From Streptomyces longwoodensis (GTDB lineage Bacteria > Actinomycetota > Actinomycetes > Streptomycetales > Streptomycetaceae): DNA of 64,000 nt. Under the pieces are notes generated by a model. The model saw only the letters and a program-made list of their open reading frames with translations. It was not told where the DNA came from and made no database searches. Location: the NCBI RefSeq assembly GCF_001514125.1, contig NZ_KQ948555.1, positions 301,827 to 365,826 of the forward strand, in the 5' to 3' direction. The translations under genes and the position numbers were made by a program. Numbering within the stretch: the first letter of the stretch is position 1; every line of letters begins with the position of its first letter. This document shows positions 35,385-43,311 of the stretch, one piece after another.

Positions 35385-36680
35385 TCAGGCCGATCCTGCC
35401 CCCTGCGGCGGCGCCGGGAACGGGACGACGGCCACTGTTACGTTGTCGTGGCCCCCGCCGTCCAGGGCGTGCCCGACCAGGACCCGGGCGCTGTGCAGGG
35501 GGCGTACGGCGGCGTCGCGGGGGACCGCCTCGGCCATCTCCTCGGCGGCCTCGGCGTAGTTCCACAGGCCGTCGGTGCACACCACGACCACGCCGGGCCG
35601 GTCCGGCTTGAACGAGGCGGTGTGCGGCTCCAGTTCGTAGGCGTCGGCGCCGAGCCAGCCGGTGATCGCGTGGGCGCGCTCGTCGGCGTAGGCCTCGGCC
35701 TCGCTCATCAGGCCGGCGGCGACCATCTGCGCGGCCCAGGAGTCGTCCTCGGTGAGCCGGGCGGCGGGGGAGCGGTCGTCCGGGATCCAGTAGGCGCGGC
35801 TGTCGCCGACCCAGCCGACGACCAGCAGGCCGGCACTGACGACGGAGCCGACGAGGGTGCAGGCGGGGGCGTTCTGGTGCGGGGTGTGCTCGCGGGCCGT
35901 GGCGGGTTCGGCGGCCAGGGCGTCGACGGCGCGGGCGGCGGCGACGATCGCGTCGTGCATGGCCTGCTGCGGGTGGGTGCCGTGGGCCAGTGCGGCCACC
36001 AGCGACTCGCACGCGGTGCGGGAGGCGGCGAGCGAGGCGTCGTCGGGGCGGGTCGCGGAGGACACGCCGTCGCAGACGATCGCCACGGTCGCGTGCGTGC
36101 CGTCGGGCAGCGCGGTGCGGCCGAGGGCGAAGGCGTCCTCGTTGCGGTGGTGGCGCAGCCCGCGGTCGCTGACGGCGGCGACCGGGCCGAACTCCTGCTC
36201 CAGGTGGTCGCGTTCGCGGGGCTGGGCGTGGCCGCAGTTCTCGCAGTAGCCGTCGCCGTCGACCCGGCCCGCGCGGCAGGCCACGCACACCGGGACGGGT
36301 CCGGCACCCGGGGCGGTGTCGGCGGCGACGCGCGGGTCGGGCGCCTGGAGCGGGTACTCGTCCGGCTCGGGCGCCCGGTCGAACCGCACGCCGGGGGCGG
36401 CGGCCGCGGGCGCCGGCGGTACGGCAGCGGCGGCGGGCCCGGCGGGCGCCTGCGGGGCCGGTGCGTGGGCGGGCAGGGGCTCGGCCGCGGTGGAAGGCGG
36501 GCCCTGGGGGGCGTCCGGGAGCACCGCGCCGTTCATCGCGAGCGTCGGGTGGTCGGGCGGGGGCGGCGGCACGGCGGACAGGTCGTACCCGCACGCGCCG
36601 CAGAACCGGTCACCCGACTCCAGCGGCTCGGCACAGCTCGGGCACTTGGACAGCGCGGCCTGGGGGGGCATCTGCGACAT
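35385..36680 (-). CDS. PP2C-family Ser/Thr protein phosphatase with two zinc ribbons
   Basis: 431 residues from ATG 36680 (TTG 36683 directly before it is also possible). First zinc ribbon: CPSCAEPLESGDRFCGACG near residues 13-31. A Pro/Ala linker of about 100 residues leads to a second ribbon, CVACRAG...CENCG. The PP2C domain has the metal and catalytic motifs in order: AVSDRGLRHHRNEDAF, VCDGVSSATRPD, GWVGDSRAYW, VCTDGLWNYAEAAEE and GGHDNVTVAVV. All core Asp residues are present, so it should be an active Mn/Mg-dependent phosphatase. It starts three bases after the pknG stop, so it is almost certainly co-translated and is the natural antagonist of that kinase. Confidence 0.92.
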   Translation of the reverse strand: MSQMPPQAALSKCPSCAEPLESGDRFCGACGYDLSAVPPPPPDHPTLAMNGAVLPDAPQGPPSTAAEPLPAHAPAPQAPAGPAAAAVPPAPAAAAPGVRFDRAPEPDEYPLQAPDPRVAADTAPGAGPVPVCVACRAGRVDGDGYCENCGHAQPRERDHLEQEFGPVAAVSDRGLRHHRNEDAFALGRTALPDGTHATVAIVCDGVSSATRPDDASLAASRTACESLVAALAHGTHPQQAMHDAIVAAARAVDALAAEPATAREHTPHQNAPACTLVGSVVSAGLLVVGWVGDSRAYWIPDDRSPAARLTEDDSWAAQMVAAGLMSEAEAYADERAHAITGWLGADAYELEPHTASFKPDRPGVVVVCTDGLWNYAEAAEEMAEAVPRDAAVRPLHSARVLVGHALDGGGHDNVTVAVVPFPAPPQGAGSA

Positions 36681-36683
36681 CAA

Positions 36684-39176
36684 CTACACCCACGTCCGGG
36701 GGCGGTAACGGTTGGCACGTTCCACCAGATCGATCCTCTCCTCACCGCCGGGCGCGAGCCGGGCCAGCGTGCGGTACGAACGCTCCAGTCCGAAGCGCAG
36801 GCCCCGCTCGTCCAGGTCGCTGCCGAGCAGCGTGCGCCGGGCGTCCGGGGCGGCGTCGCGGCCACCGGAGAGTATCCAGTCCAGCGCGCTGCCGAGGACT
36901 TCGGCGGACAACTGCTCGCGCCGCGTGGGGTCGAGGCCGTGGGCGTCCAGCGCCTCGACCTGGGCCGCCGCGGCGGTGAGGTCCTCCAGGAAGGGTACGT
37001 CCCCGGCGGTGGCCGTCCGCTGCCGCAGCCGGGCCCGCACGGCGGCGACCCGGGCGGCGGTGGAGTGGACGGAGGACTCCGGCACCGACTCCAGCGTCCG
37101 TACGGCGGCCCGGCGGTCCCCGGCGGCGAGCTGCACGCGCGCGAGGCCGAACGCGGCGCTCACGTGGCTCGGGTCGGTCGCCCAGACCAGCCGGTAGTAC
37201 TCGGCGGCGTTGTCCAGCTGGTGCAGCAGCTCGGCGCACAGGCCGAGGGCCAGCTTCGGCACGGGTTCGCCCGGGAACGCGTCGTAGATCGCGTCGAAGG
37301 CGAGGGCGGCGCCCTCGTGGTCGCCGGTGACCAGCGCGCTCACGCCCCGGTACCAGACGACCCGCCAGTCGTCGGGCCGCTCCTCCTCCAGGGTGGCCAG
37401 GGTGGCGAGGGCGTCCTCCAGGTCGCCCTTCTCCAGCCGGGCGCGCACCTGGCGCAGCCGGGTCTCCACGGAGGGCGCGGGCGCCGCCGCGAGCGCGGTG
37501 AGCAGCTCGCCCGGCGCGGTGGTCACCAGGCCCGCGAGGAAACCGGCGTTGGGGTCGGCGGGGTCCACGTGCGGCACGGGCAGGGCGAGCGCGGCGGCAG
37601 CGGCGTCGACGGGCCGGACCAGCCCGGGCGCCGTACCGGCACCCTGCGGGGAACCCGGCGGCGGGGTGGGGGGCCGTCCGGTCCGGTCGGTCCGGGCGCC
37701 CAGCCGGGACACCTCGCCGTCCAGGCGCGGGAACAGCTCCGTGTCGGTCACCCGGGTCTCCGGCCCGAACAGGGTGGACAGCGCGGGGCGCGCCCGCCCC
37801 GTCTGCAGCGAGACGACCTCGCGGAGCACACCGGTCAGCTGCTCGGCCATCTCCTGCGCGGAGGCGAACCGCCGGGCCGGGTCGGGGTCGGTGGCGCGCA
37901 CCAGCAGCCGGTAGAACGACTCGTAGGCGCGGAACACCTCGATGTGGTCGGGGTCGGGCAGCGCGTCCGCGTAGACGGACGTGTAGCCCTGGAAGTCGAA
38001 GGTGAGCACGGCGAGGGTGCGGCCGACCGTGTACAGGTCGGACGCCACGGACGGCCCGGCGTCGGCGACCTCGGGCGCCTGGTAGCCCACCGTGCCGTAG
38101 ATCGCCGACTCGGTGTCGTCCATGCGGCGCACGGCGCCCATGTCGATCAGCTTGAGCTCGTCCTCGGTCTGAATGGCGTTGTCGACCTTGAAGTCGCAGT
38201 ACAGCAGGTTGCGGCTGTGCAGGTGGCCGAGCGCCTCCAGCGCCTCGATGCCGTAGGCGCAGGCCTGCTCCACGGGCAGCGGGTCGCGCCGGCCGTCGGG
38301 CGTGCGGCGGGCGTTGGCGATCTCCTTGAGGGACTTCCCGCCGACGTACTCCATGACGATGTACCCGTCCAGGGACCCCGTCCGCTGGTCGAGGTGCTCG
38401 ACGAAGTTGTAGATCCGCACGATGTTGGCGTGCTCGATCTCGGCGAGGAAGCGCCGCTCGGAGATCGCGGCGGCCATCGCGTCCTGGTCGCCGGTGTCCA
38501 GCAGGCCCTTGAGGACCACCCACCGGTCGGAGACCGCGCGGTCCACGGCGAGGTAGATCCAGCCGAGCCCGCCGTGCGCCAGGCAGCCCACGACCTCGTA
38601 CTGGCCGTGCACGACGTCGCCGGACTTCAGCTTCGGCACGAACGAGTAGGGGTGGCCGCACTTGGTGCAGAAGCCCTCGGTGCGCCCCCGCTGCTCACCG
38701 CGCGAACGGCCCACCGGCGCACCGCAGTCGGAGCGCGAGCAGAACCGCTTGCGTTCGGGCACCTCCGGGTCGTCCAGCACCATCGCGCGCGGGTCGGGGC
38801 GCGGCACCTGGGGCACCGAGACCAGCCCGGCGCCGAGCCGCACCCGCCCCGAGGAGCCGGCCGAGGAGCCGGAGCTGCGCACCGACACCGACCGGCCGGT
38901 CGAGGTGCCCGAGAGCTCGCGCGACAGGCGGCCCGACACCGAGCGCCGCGACCGCGACGACTGCGAGGCCGTGCGCGCGGAGCGGGCCGAGCGCGCACTG
39001 CCGCTGTCCGGGCCACCCCTGCCGGCGCCGACGTGCGTGGGCGCGGAGCCGCCGGGACCGCTGCCGGAGACCACCGGGGCGAGCCCGCAGGTGCCGCAGT
39101 ACAGCTCGCCGCCGCCCATGTCCTCGTACGACCCGTCGCAGCCCGGTCGCTGGCACGGCCGCCCTGCCTGACTCAT
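36684..39176 (-). CDS. pknG: Ser/Thr protein kinase PknG (zinc-ribbon/rubredoxin-like, kinase, TPR)
   Basis: 830 residues, ATG 39176 overlapping the upstream stop (ATGA). The N-terminal ribbon (CQRPGCDG...YCGTCG) is followed by a Ser/Arg-rich disordered segment of about 80 residues and then a rubredoxin-like module (CSRSDC...CTKCG). The kinase domain has GGLGWIYLAVDR, catalytic Lys in WVVLKGL, EYVGGKSL, the catalytic loop LLYCDFKVDNA and LIDMGAVRRM (DMG in place of DFG). The C-terminal 350 residues are TPR-like. This order is that of mycobacterial PknG, which senses redox through its rubredoxin and controls glutamate metabolism through GarA. The extra first ribbon and the Ser-rich segment are larger than in Mycobacterium. 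Confidence 0.93.
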   Translation of the reverse strand: MSQAGRPCQRPGCDGSYEDMGGGELYCGTCGLAPVVSGSGPGGSAPTHVGAGRGGPDSGSARSARSARTASQSSRSRRSVSGRLSRELSGTSTGRSVSVRSSGSSAGSSGRVRLGAGLVSVPQVPRPDPRAMVLDDPEVPERKRFCSRSDCGAPVGRSRGEQRGRTEGFCTKCGHPYSFVPKLKSGDVVHGQYEVVGCLAHGGLGWIYLAVDRAVSDRWVVLKGLLDTGDQDAMAAAISERRFLAEIEHANIVRIYNFVEHLDQRTGSLDGYIVMEYVGGKSLKEIANARRTPDGRRDPLPVEQACAYGIEALEALGHLHSRNLLYCDFKVDNAIQTEDELKLIDMGAVRRMDDTESAIYGTVGYQAPEVADAGPSVASDLYTVGRTLAVLTFDFQGYTSVYADALPDPDHIEVFRAYESFYRLLVRATDPDPARRFASAQEMAEQLTGVLREVVSLQTGRARPALSTLFGPETRVTDTELFPRLDGEVSRLGARTDRTGRPPTPPPGSPQGAGTAPGLVRPVDAAAAALALPVPHVDPADPNAGFLAGLVTTAPGELLTALAAAPAPSVETRLRQVRARLEKGDLEDALATLATLEEERPDDWRVVWYRGVSALVTGDHEGAALAFDAIYDAFPGEPVPKLALGLCAELLHQLDNAAEYYRLVWATDPSHVSAAFGLARVQLAAGDRRAAVRTLESVPESSVHSTAARVAAVRARLRQRTATAGDVPFLEDLTAAAAQVEALDAHGLDPTRREQLSAEVLGSALDWILSGGRDAAPDARRTLLGSDLDERGLRFGLERSYRTLARLAPGGEERIDLVERANRYRPRTWV

Positions 39177-40552
39177 GGCGTCTGCTCCCCCCTGCCGTCG
39201 TGGCCGTTCTGGCCGTCGTGGCTGCCCCGGCCGTCGTACGGCCGGTCCTGCGGGCCGCCCTGGCCGGGCACCCGCGAGGTGCCGAGCAGTTCGGCGGCGG
39301 CCTGCTGGAAGCGCAGCACGGCCTGCTCGGCGACGCGCAGGTCGCACGGCGCGCTCCACAGCATGCGGCGCGCCGCGTCGTACCGCTCGACCAGGAACGG
39401 GTCCTCCGCCAGGCCGTGCCGGGCCACCTTCGCCTTGTACGCGTCGAGGCGGCCGCGCAGCTCCGCGCGGACCGCGAGCGGCGCGGTGACCGCGGTCAAC
39501 GACTCACGGGCGCGCAGCAGTTCGTCCTCGGCCTTCTCCTCCAGGGACTCCAGGAGCGGGGACAGCCGGTGCCACTGGCCCTGCCGGCGGTACTCGGCGG
39601 CGGTCGCCAGCTGCTCCTGGAGCGCGGTGGGCGGGCCGCTGACCACCGGCACCTCCGTGGCGGCGATCTTCGCCAGCACCTCGCCGCGCGCGGTGCGCGC
39701 CTCGGCGAGCGTGCGGTCGGCGCGGGAGAGCACGTCGCGCAGCCGCACCAGCCGCTTCTCCGCGTCCTGACGCACCGTCAGTACCGCGTCGATCTCCCGG
39801 CGCACGTCCTCGAGGGCCCGCGCCTCCCGGTCGTACACCGTGGTGTCGGGCCGGCCGCCGCCCGGGGCCGAACTGCCCTGCGCGGGCACCCAGAAGGCCA
39901 GCGGGTCGGAGATGACGCGGGCGCGCAGCGCGGTCAGCGTGCGGGTGATGCGCTCCAGGTCGTCGCCCGACGGGTGCTCGCCCGGGCGCACGCCGACGGA
40001 GTGCGCGAGCTGCCGGGTGCGCTGGAGCTCTGCGGCCAGTAAATCGATCCGCGCGGGGAGCGCCGACCACACCGAGTCGGCGGCGACGACCACGTCCAGC
40101 GAGGACGCGTACAGCTCGTTCATCCGCTCCACCAGCGCGGCCAGCGTGAAGCGGTGGCTGAGCCTGCCGGTGCCGTGCAGCGTGGGCGCGTGCGCGAGGG
40201 CGGTCGCGGAGTCGGCGATCGTGACGCTCTCGCCGCGCAGCAGCTCGGTCAGCTCCACCAGGTCCTCGCGGCTGGACCAGCGGCGCCGCGAGCGGATCCC
40301 CCGGGCGGTGCGCAGCGCGTCCGCGTAGGCGTCGAAGTACGTCCACAGCAGCGTGATCGACGCCTCCGTGGCCGTCCAGCGCTCGGCGGTGACGCCGGTG
40401 AGCTCGGCGCCCTCGAGGAGTCTGCGGCCCGCGTGGTCCTGGAGGGCCAGCAGCGAGGTCTCGATCGCCTCGTGCTCCTGGCCGAGCCGCGCCAGCGCAC
40501 GGTCCACCTCGTCCCGGTCCATCACCGGCCCGGCGGGGTCCGTGACGCCCAT
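39173..40552 (-). CDS. Coiled-coil protein of unknown function between glnH and pknG
   Basis: 459 residues, ATG 40552 with GAGAGG six bases upstream. Almost wholly helical: RALARLGQEHEAIETSLLAL, then a long region with heptad-like spacing (LEDVRREIDAVLTVRQDAEK, RLRDVLSRADRTLAEARTAR). It ends in LRVAEQAVLRFQQAAAELLG and a short Gly/Asp/His tail. No signal peptide, membrane helix or enzyme motif. Its stop overlaps the pknG start, so the two are made together. I know of no equivalent in the mycobacterial glnX-glnH-pknG operon. A scaffold or adaptor that links sensor and kinase is an attractive but untested idea. Confidence 0.82.
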   Translation of the reverse strand: MGVTDPAGPVMDRDEVDRALARLGQEHEAIETSLLALQDHAGRRLLEGAELTGVTAERWTATEASITLLWTYFDAYADALRTARGIRSRRRWSSREDLVELTELLRGESVTIADSATALAHAPTLHGTGRLSHRFTLAALVERMNELYASSLDVVVAADSVWSALPARIDLLAAELQRTRQLAHSVGVRPGEHPSGDDLERITRTLTALRARVISDPLAFWVPAQGSSAPGGGRPDTTVYDREARALEDVRREIDAVLTVRQDAEKRLVRLRDVLSRADRTLAEARTARGEVLAKIAATEVPVVSGPPTALQEQLATAAEYRRQGQWHRLSPLLESLEEKAEDELLRARESLTAVTAPLAVRAELRGRLDAYKAKVARHGLAEDPFLVERYDAARRMLWSAPCDLRVAEQAVLRFQQAAAELLGTSRVPGQGGPQDRPYDGRGSHDGQNGHDGRGEQTP

Positions 40553-40643
40553 CGATCACCTCTCGCTGCTGTGTGTGCCCTCGTGTACGTCCTGGCCGTG
40601 CCCCGGTCCCGCCCGGTCGCCCCCGCCCTCCTCCGTGGTGCCG

Positions 40644-41723
40644 TCAGCTCGTGCGCCGGTACGTGGGCGCCGGCGGCCGGGACGCCGCCGCGTCTGTCCC
40701 CAGTGTGGCCGACAGCCAGGTGTCGTACGACGCCTGCCAGCCGCTCGCGCGGTACTGCACCAGGATCTGATTGACCCGGCGTACCAGATCGTCCGCGTCC
40801 TTCTTCATCGCCACGCCGTAGTACTCGGTCGTGAACGGCGCGCCCTTGAGCGTGACCGTCGGGTCCTGGGCGGCCTGGCTGGCGGCGAGCGCGCCGTCGG
40901 TCACCACCGCGTCCGCCTCGCCGAGTTGGAGGCGTACCAGGCAGTCCAGCTGGTTGGGCACGGTGAGGGAGATGTCCGTGGACGCGGGCAGCCGGCCCGT
41001 CCCGCGGTCCTCCGTCAGGCGGGAGTTGGCGGTCGAACCGGCCGCCGAGCACACCTTCTGGTGCGCCAGTGAGGCGTCGTAACCGGTGATCGCCGACGAC
41101 CGGGGCGCGAGCACCTGCTGCCCGGTCCGGAAGTACGGCGCGGAGAACGCCACTTCGTCCAGCCGGGAGCAGGTGATGGTCATGGTGCGCACCACCATGT
41201 CGACCCGGCCCTCCTGGATCGCCGGGACGCGCTGGTTGGTGGGGATCGCCTTGAACTGGACGGCGTCGGGGTCGCCGAGGATGTCCTGGGCGATCCGGTG
41301 GACCAGGTCGATGTCGAAACCCTCCAGCTCCGCACGGGCGTTGTTGGGGTTGCGGTAGCCCCAGCGGTAGCTGTTCTGGTCGACGCCCACGACCAGTTTG
41401 CGCTTCTCGCCCCGGCGGGCCTTGATGGCGCTGATCGTCGGACCGTCGGCACCGGACGGCGCGAGGGTCTGCTGCTCCGGCGCGGTGCAGTGCTCGTCGG
41501 CGGCCGCGCTGCCCCGGCCGCTGCCCCCGCCGTCCCGGCCGGGGCCGTCGCCGTGCGCCCCGGCCCGCGGCAGCAGCAGCACGAACGCCAGCGCGAGCAC
41601 GCAGGCGACCGCCATCGCGCCGACCCCGCCCCAGCCGCGCGGGAGGCGACGGCGCGGCCCCGTCCGGCCGGCGGCGCCGTCCGCCCCGGACCGTCCGCGT
41701 CGCGTACGTATCCCTGCGATCAC
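40644..41723 (-). CDS. glnH: Extracytoplasmic glutamate/aspartate-binding protein GlnH-like (membrane-anchored)
   Basis: 359 residues from GTG 41723 (GAGAGGGGG four bases upstream). A basic N-terminus is followed by one hydrophobic helix (VGAMAVACVLALAFVLLLP). The segment has no clear lipobox, so it is probably an uncleaved anchor, unlike the lipoprotein of mycobacteria. The rest is a type-3 solute-binding domain: KRKLVVGVDQNSYRWGY, LEGFDIDLVHRIAQDIL, EGRVDMVVRTMTITCSR, VAFSAPYFRTGQQVLA and ADAVVTDGALAAS. No transporter permease or ATPase gene is nearby, so it is a sensor subunit and not part of an uptake system. It most likely signals to GlnX, 11 bases upstream in the operon. Confidence 0.9.
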   Translation of the reverse strand: MIAGIRTRRGRSGADGAAGRTGPRRRLPRGWGGVGAMAVACVLALAFVLLLPRAGAHGDGPGRDGGGSGRGSAAADEHCTAPEQQTLAPSGADGPTISAIKARRGEKRKLVVGVDQNSYRWGYRNPNNARAELEGFDIDLVHRIAQDILGDPDAVQFKAIPTNQRVPAIQEGRVDMVVRTMTITCSRLDEVAFSAPYFRTGQQVLAPRSSAITGYDASLAHQKVCSAAGSTANSRLTEDRGTGRLPASTDISLTVPNQLDCLVRLQLGEADAVVTDGALAASQAAQDPTVTLKGAPFTTEYYGVAMKKDADDLVRRVNQILVQYRASGWQASYDTWLSATLGTDAAASRPPAPTYRRTS

Positions 41724-41734
41724 TGCGCCCCCTC

Positions 41735-43102
41735 TCACCGGTACTCCGACAGCCGGCGCCCGATGCCGACGACCGCGCCCGCGGCCGCGAGGACGGCGAG
41801 CACGGCGGCACCGGCCGGCAGACCGGTCATGGCGTCCCGGCCGTCGCCGGCCGCCCGCAGGAACTGGCGCTGCTCGTGGGCGAGCGCCTGGTCGAGGTGG
41901 TCGTCGACACTGTCGAAGCACTCGCCGGTCGACCCCTTGGCGCCGATCACCAGCGCCAGCGCCTGCTGGTAGTTGCCGTTGTCGTCCTGGTCGCGGGCGG
42001 CGGTGTGCCGCTTGCGCCACTCGGTCATGTTGCCCTCGGCCGCGGTGACCGGCTGCCGGCCCGCGCGGTCGTCGGCCAGGTCGGCGGCCCGGTCCAGGCC
42101 CTTGGCGAGGACGGCCATGTCGGCGGTGAAGTCGTGGTCGTAGCGGTCGACGGTCCGTTCCTCGCCGTCCGCGGTCACCTTCACCGTCTCGGCGCCGCGG
42201 GCCACCAGGGTCAGGTTCTCGTTGCCGCGGGCCTTCAGGGAGGCGACGCGGGCGTCGTGCAGGACGTTCAGCGAGCGGACGCCGTGGTCGTAGGAGTCGT
42301 CCAGGCCCGCGCGGGCGACACCGTGCCCGACGACCAGCCAGAGCAGGACGATGCCGGTGGCCGCCGTCGCCGCGACCAGGCCGTGGTTGAGCACCCGGTT
42401 CGTGCGGCGGTAGGTGCGGTGCTGGGCCCAGGCCAGCGCGGCCAGCGCGAGGACGCCGAGCGCGATCGCCGCCCACGGGTAGGGCGTGGCGTCCGCGTAG
42501 TCGTCCTCCAGCCGCTGGTTCTCCTTCTGGTACAGGTCTTCCGCGGCCGGGAGCATCTCCTGCTGCATCTTCTGGTTGGCGTAGCGCAGGTAGGCGCCGC
42601 CGACCGGGAAGCCCTGCCGGTTGTAGGTGCGGGCGCGCTCGACCAGGCCCTTGTACTCCGGCAGCAGGGTGTTGAGCCGGGTGATCGACGCGGCCGCGGG
42701 GGAGCCGGGGTCGGAGCTCTCCGCGGCGGTGACGAGGCCGGCCGCCGCGGTGTCGATGTCCCGTTCGTAGCGCTCGCGGGTCCCGGCGCTCTCCTGGCCG
42801 CCCGACAGGAAGCCGCTGGAGGCGGCCGTGTTGGCGTCCGCGAGGGAGCGGTAGATGTCGGCCGCCGCCGAGCTGAGCGGCTGGCTCTTGTGCAGCACGT
42901 CGTCGGCGGCGGCCGCGCGGTCGGTGGTCTGCCAGGCGGCGACGGAGCCGAAGGCGAGCACCAGCAGGGCGAGCAGCGCGCCGATGACGCGCAGCCGGCC
43001 CGGCTCGGTGGTGGCGGCCGCCCGCAGCCGGTCCAGGCCCTCGGCGAACGCCGTACGGCGGGGCGGCGGCGGGGCCGCGGTGATCGTCGGCGTCATGGCC
43101 AC
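41735..43102 (-). CDS. glnX: Four-helix membrane sensor GlnX-like
   Basis: 455 residues from GTG 43102, chosen over ATG 43096 because GGGGGAGG is seven bases before it. Four membrane helices at about 39-57, 207-225, 240-261 and 425-447 enclose two large extracytoplasmic helical domains (TDRAAAADDVLHKSQPLSS, NRQGFPVGGAYLRYANQKMQ, DHGVRSLNVLHDARVASLKA, TGECFDSVDDHLDQAL). That is the tandem four-helix-bundle layout described for mycobacterial GlnX, which receives GlnH and relays amino-acid supply to PknG. The cytoplasmic parts are short and lack a kinase or HAMP domain. First gene of the block; its promoter should lie in 43103-43270. Confidence 0.88.
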   Translation of the reverse strand: MAMTPTITAAPPPPRRTAFAEGLDRLRAAATTEPGRLRVIGALLALLVLAFGSVAAWQTTDRAAAADDVLHKSQPLSSAAADIYRSLADANTAASSGFLSGGQESAGTRERYERDIDTAAAGLVTAAESSDPGSPAAASITRLNTLLPEYKGLVERARTYNRQGFPVGGAYLRYANQKMQQEMLPAAEDLYQKENQRLEDDYADATPYPWAAIALGVLALAALAWAQHRTYRRTNRVLNHGLVAATAATGIVLLWLVVGHGVARAGLDDSYDHGVRSLNVLHDARVASLKARGNENLTLVARGAETVKVTADGEERTVDRYDHDFTADMAVLAKGLDRAADLADDRAGRQPVTAAEGNMTEWRKRHTAARDQDDNGNYQQALALVIGAKGSTGECFDSVDDHLDQALAHEQRQFLRAAGDGRDAMTGLPAGAAVLAVLAAAGAVVGIGRRLSEYR

Positions 43103-43273
43103 TGCCTGACCTCCCCCATGGTCATCTCCCGCGGCAAGTATCGCTGCCGCGACCGGCGGTGCGAACCCCGCTTCACGGGATCTTGGTGCGATCCCGGCCC
43201 CCCTGTCCATGAATACGCGGAGAACGGGGGTTCGGTTCCTGGGGGATGGAGGGGGAGGGGGAGGGAGGCCGGG

Positions 43274-43310
43274 GGGCGGCCCGCGCACCGGCCTGGTGGG
43301 CGGGCCGCCC
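43274..43310. terminator. Hairpin terminator after helR
   Basis: GGGCGGCCCGC (43274-43284) pairs with GCGGGCCGCCC (43300-43310), loop 15 bases. It begins one base after the helR stop on the minus strand. Confidence 0.8.
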
Positions 43311-43311
43311 G

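Noticed and set aside
35274..39770. A very long open frame on the plus strand opposite the kinase, VWA and phosphatase genes
   Set aside because: It runs antisense through well supported minus-strand genes, has no start signal, and its product is the Arg/Gly/Val-rich pattern expected from the opposite strand of high-G+C coding DNA.
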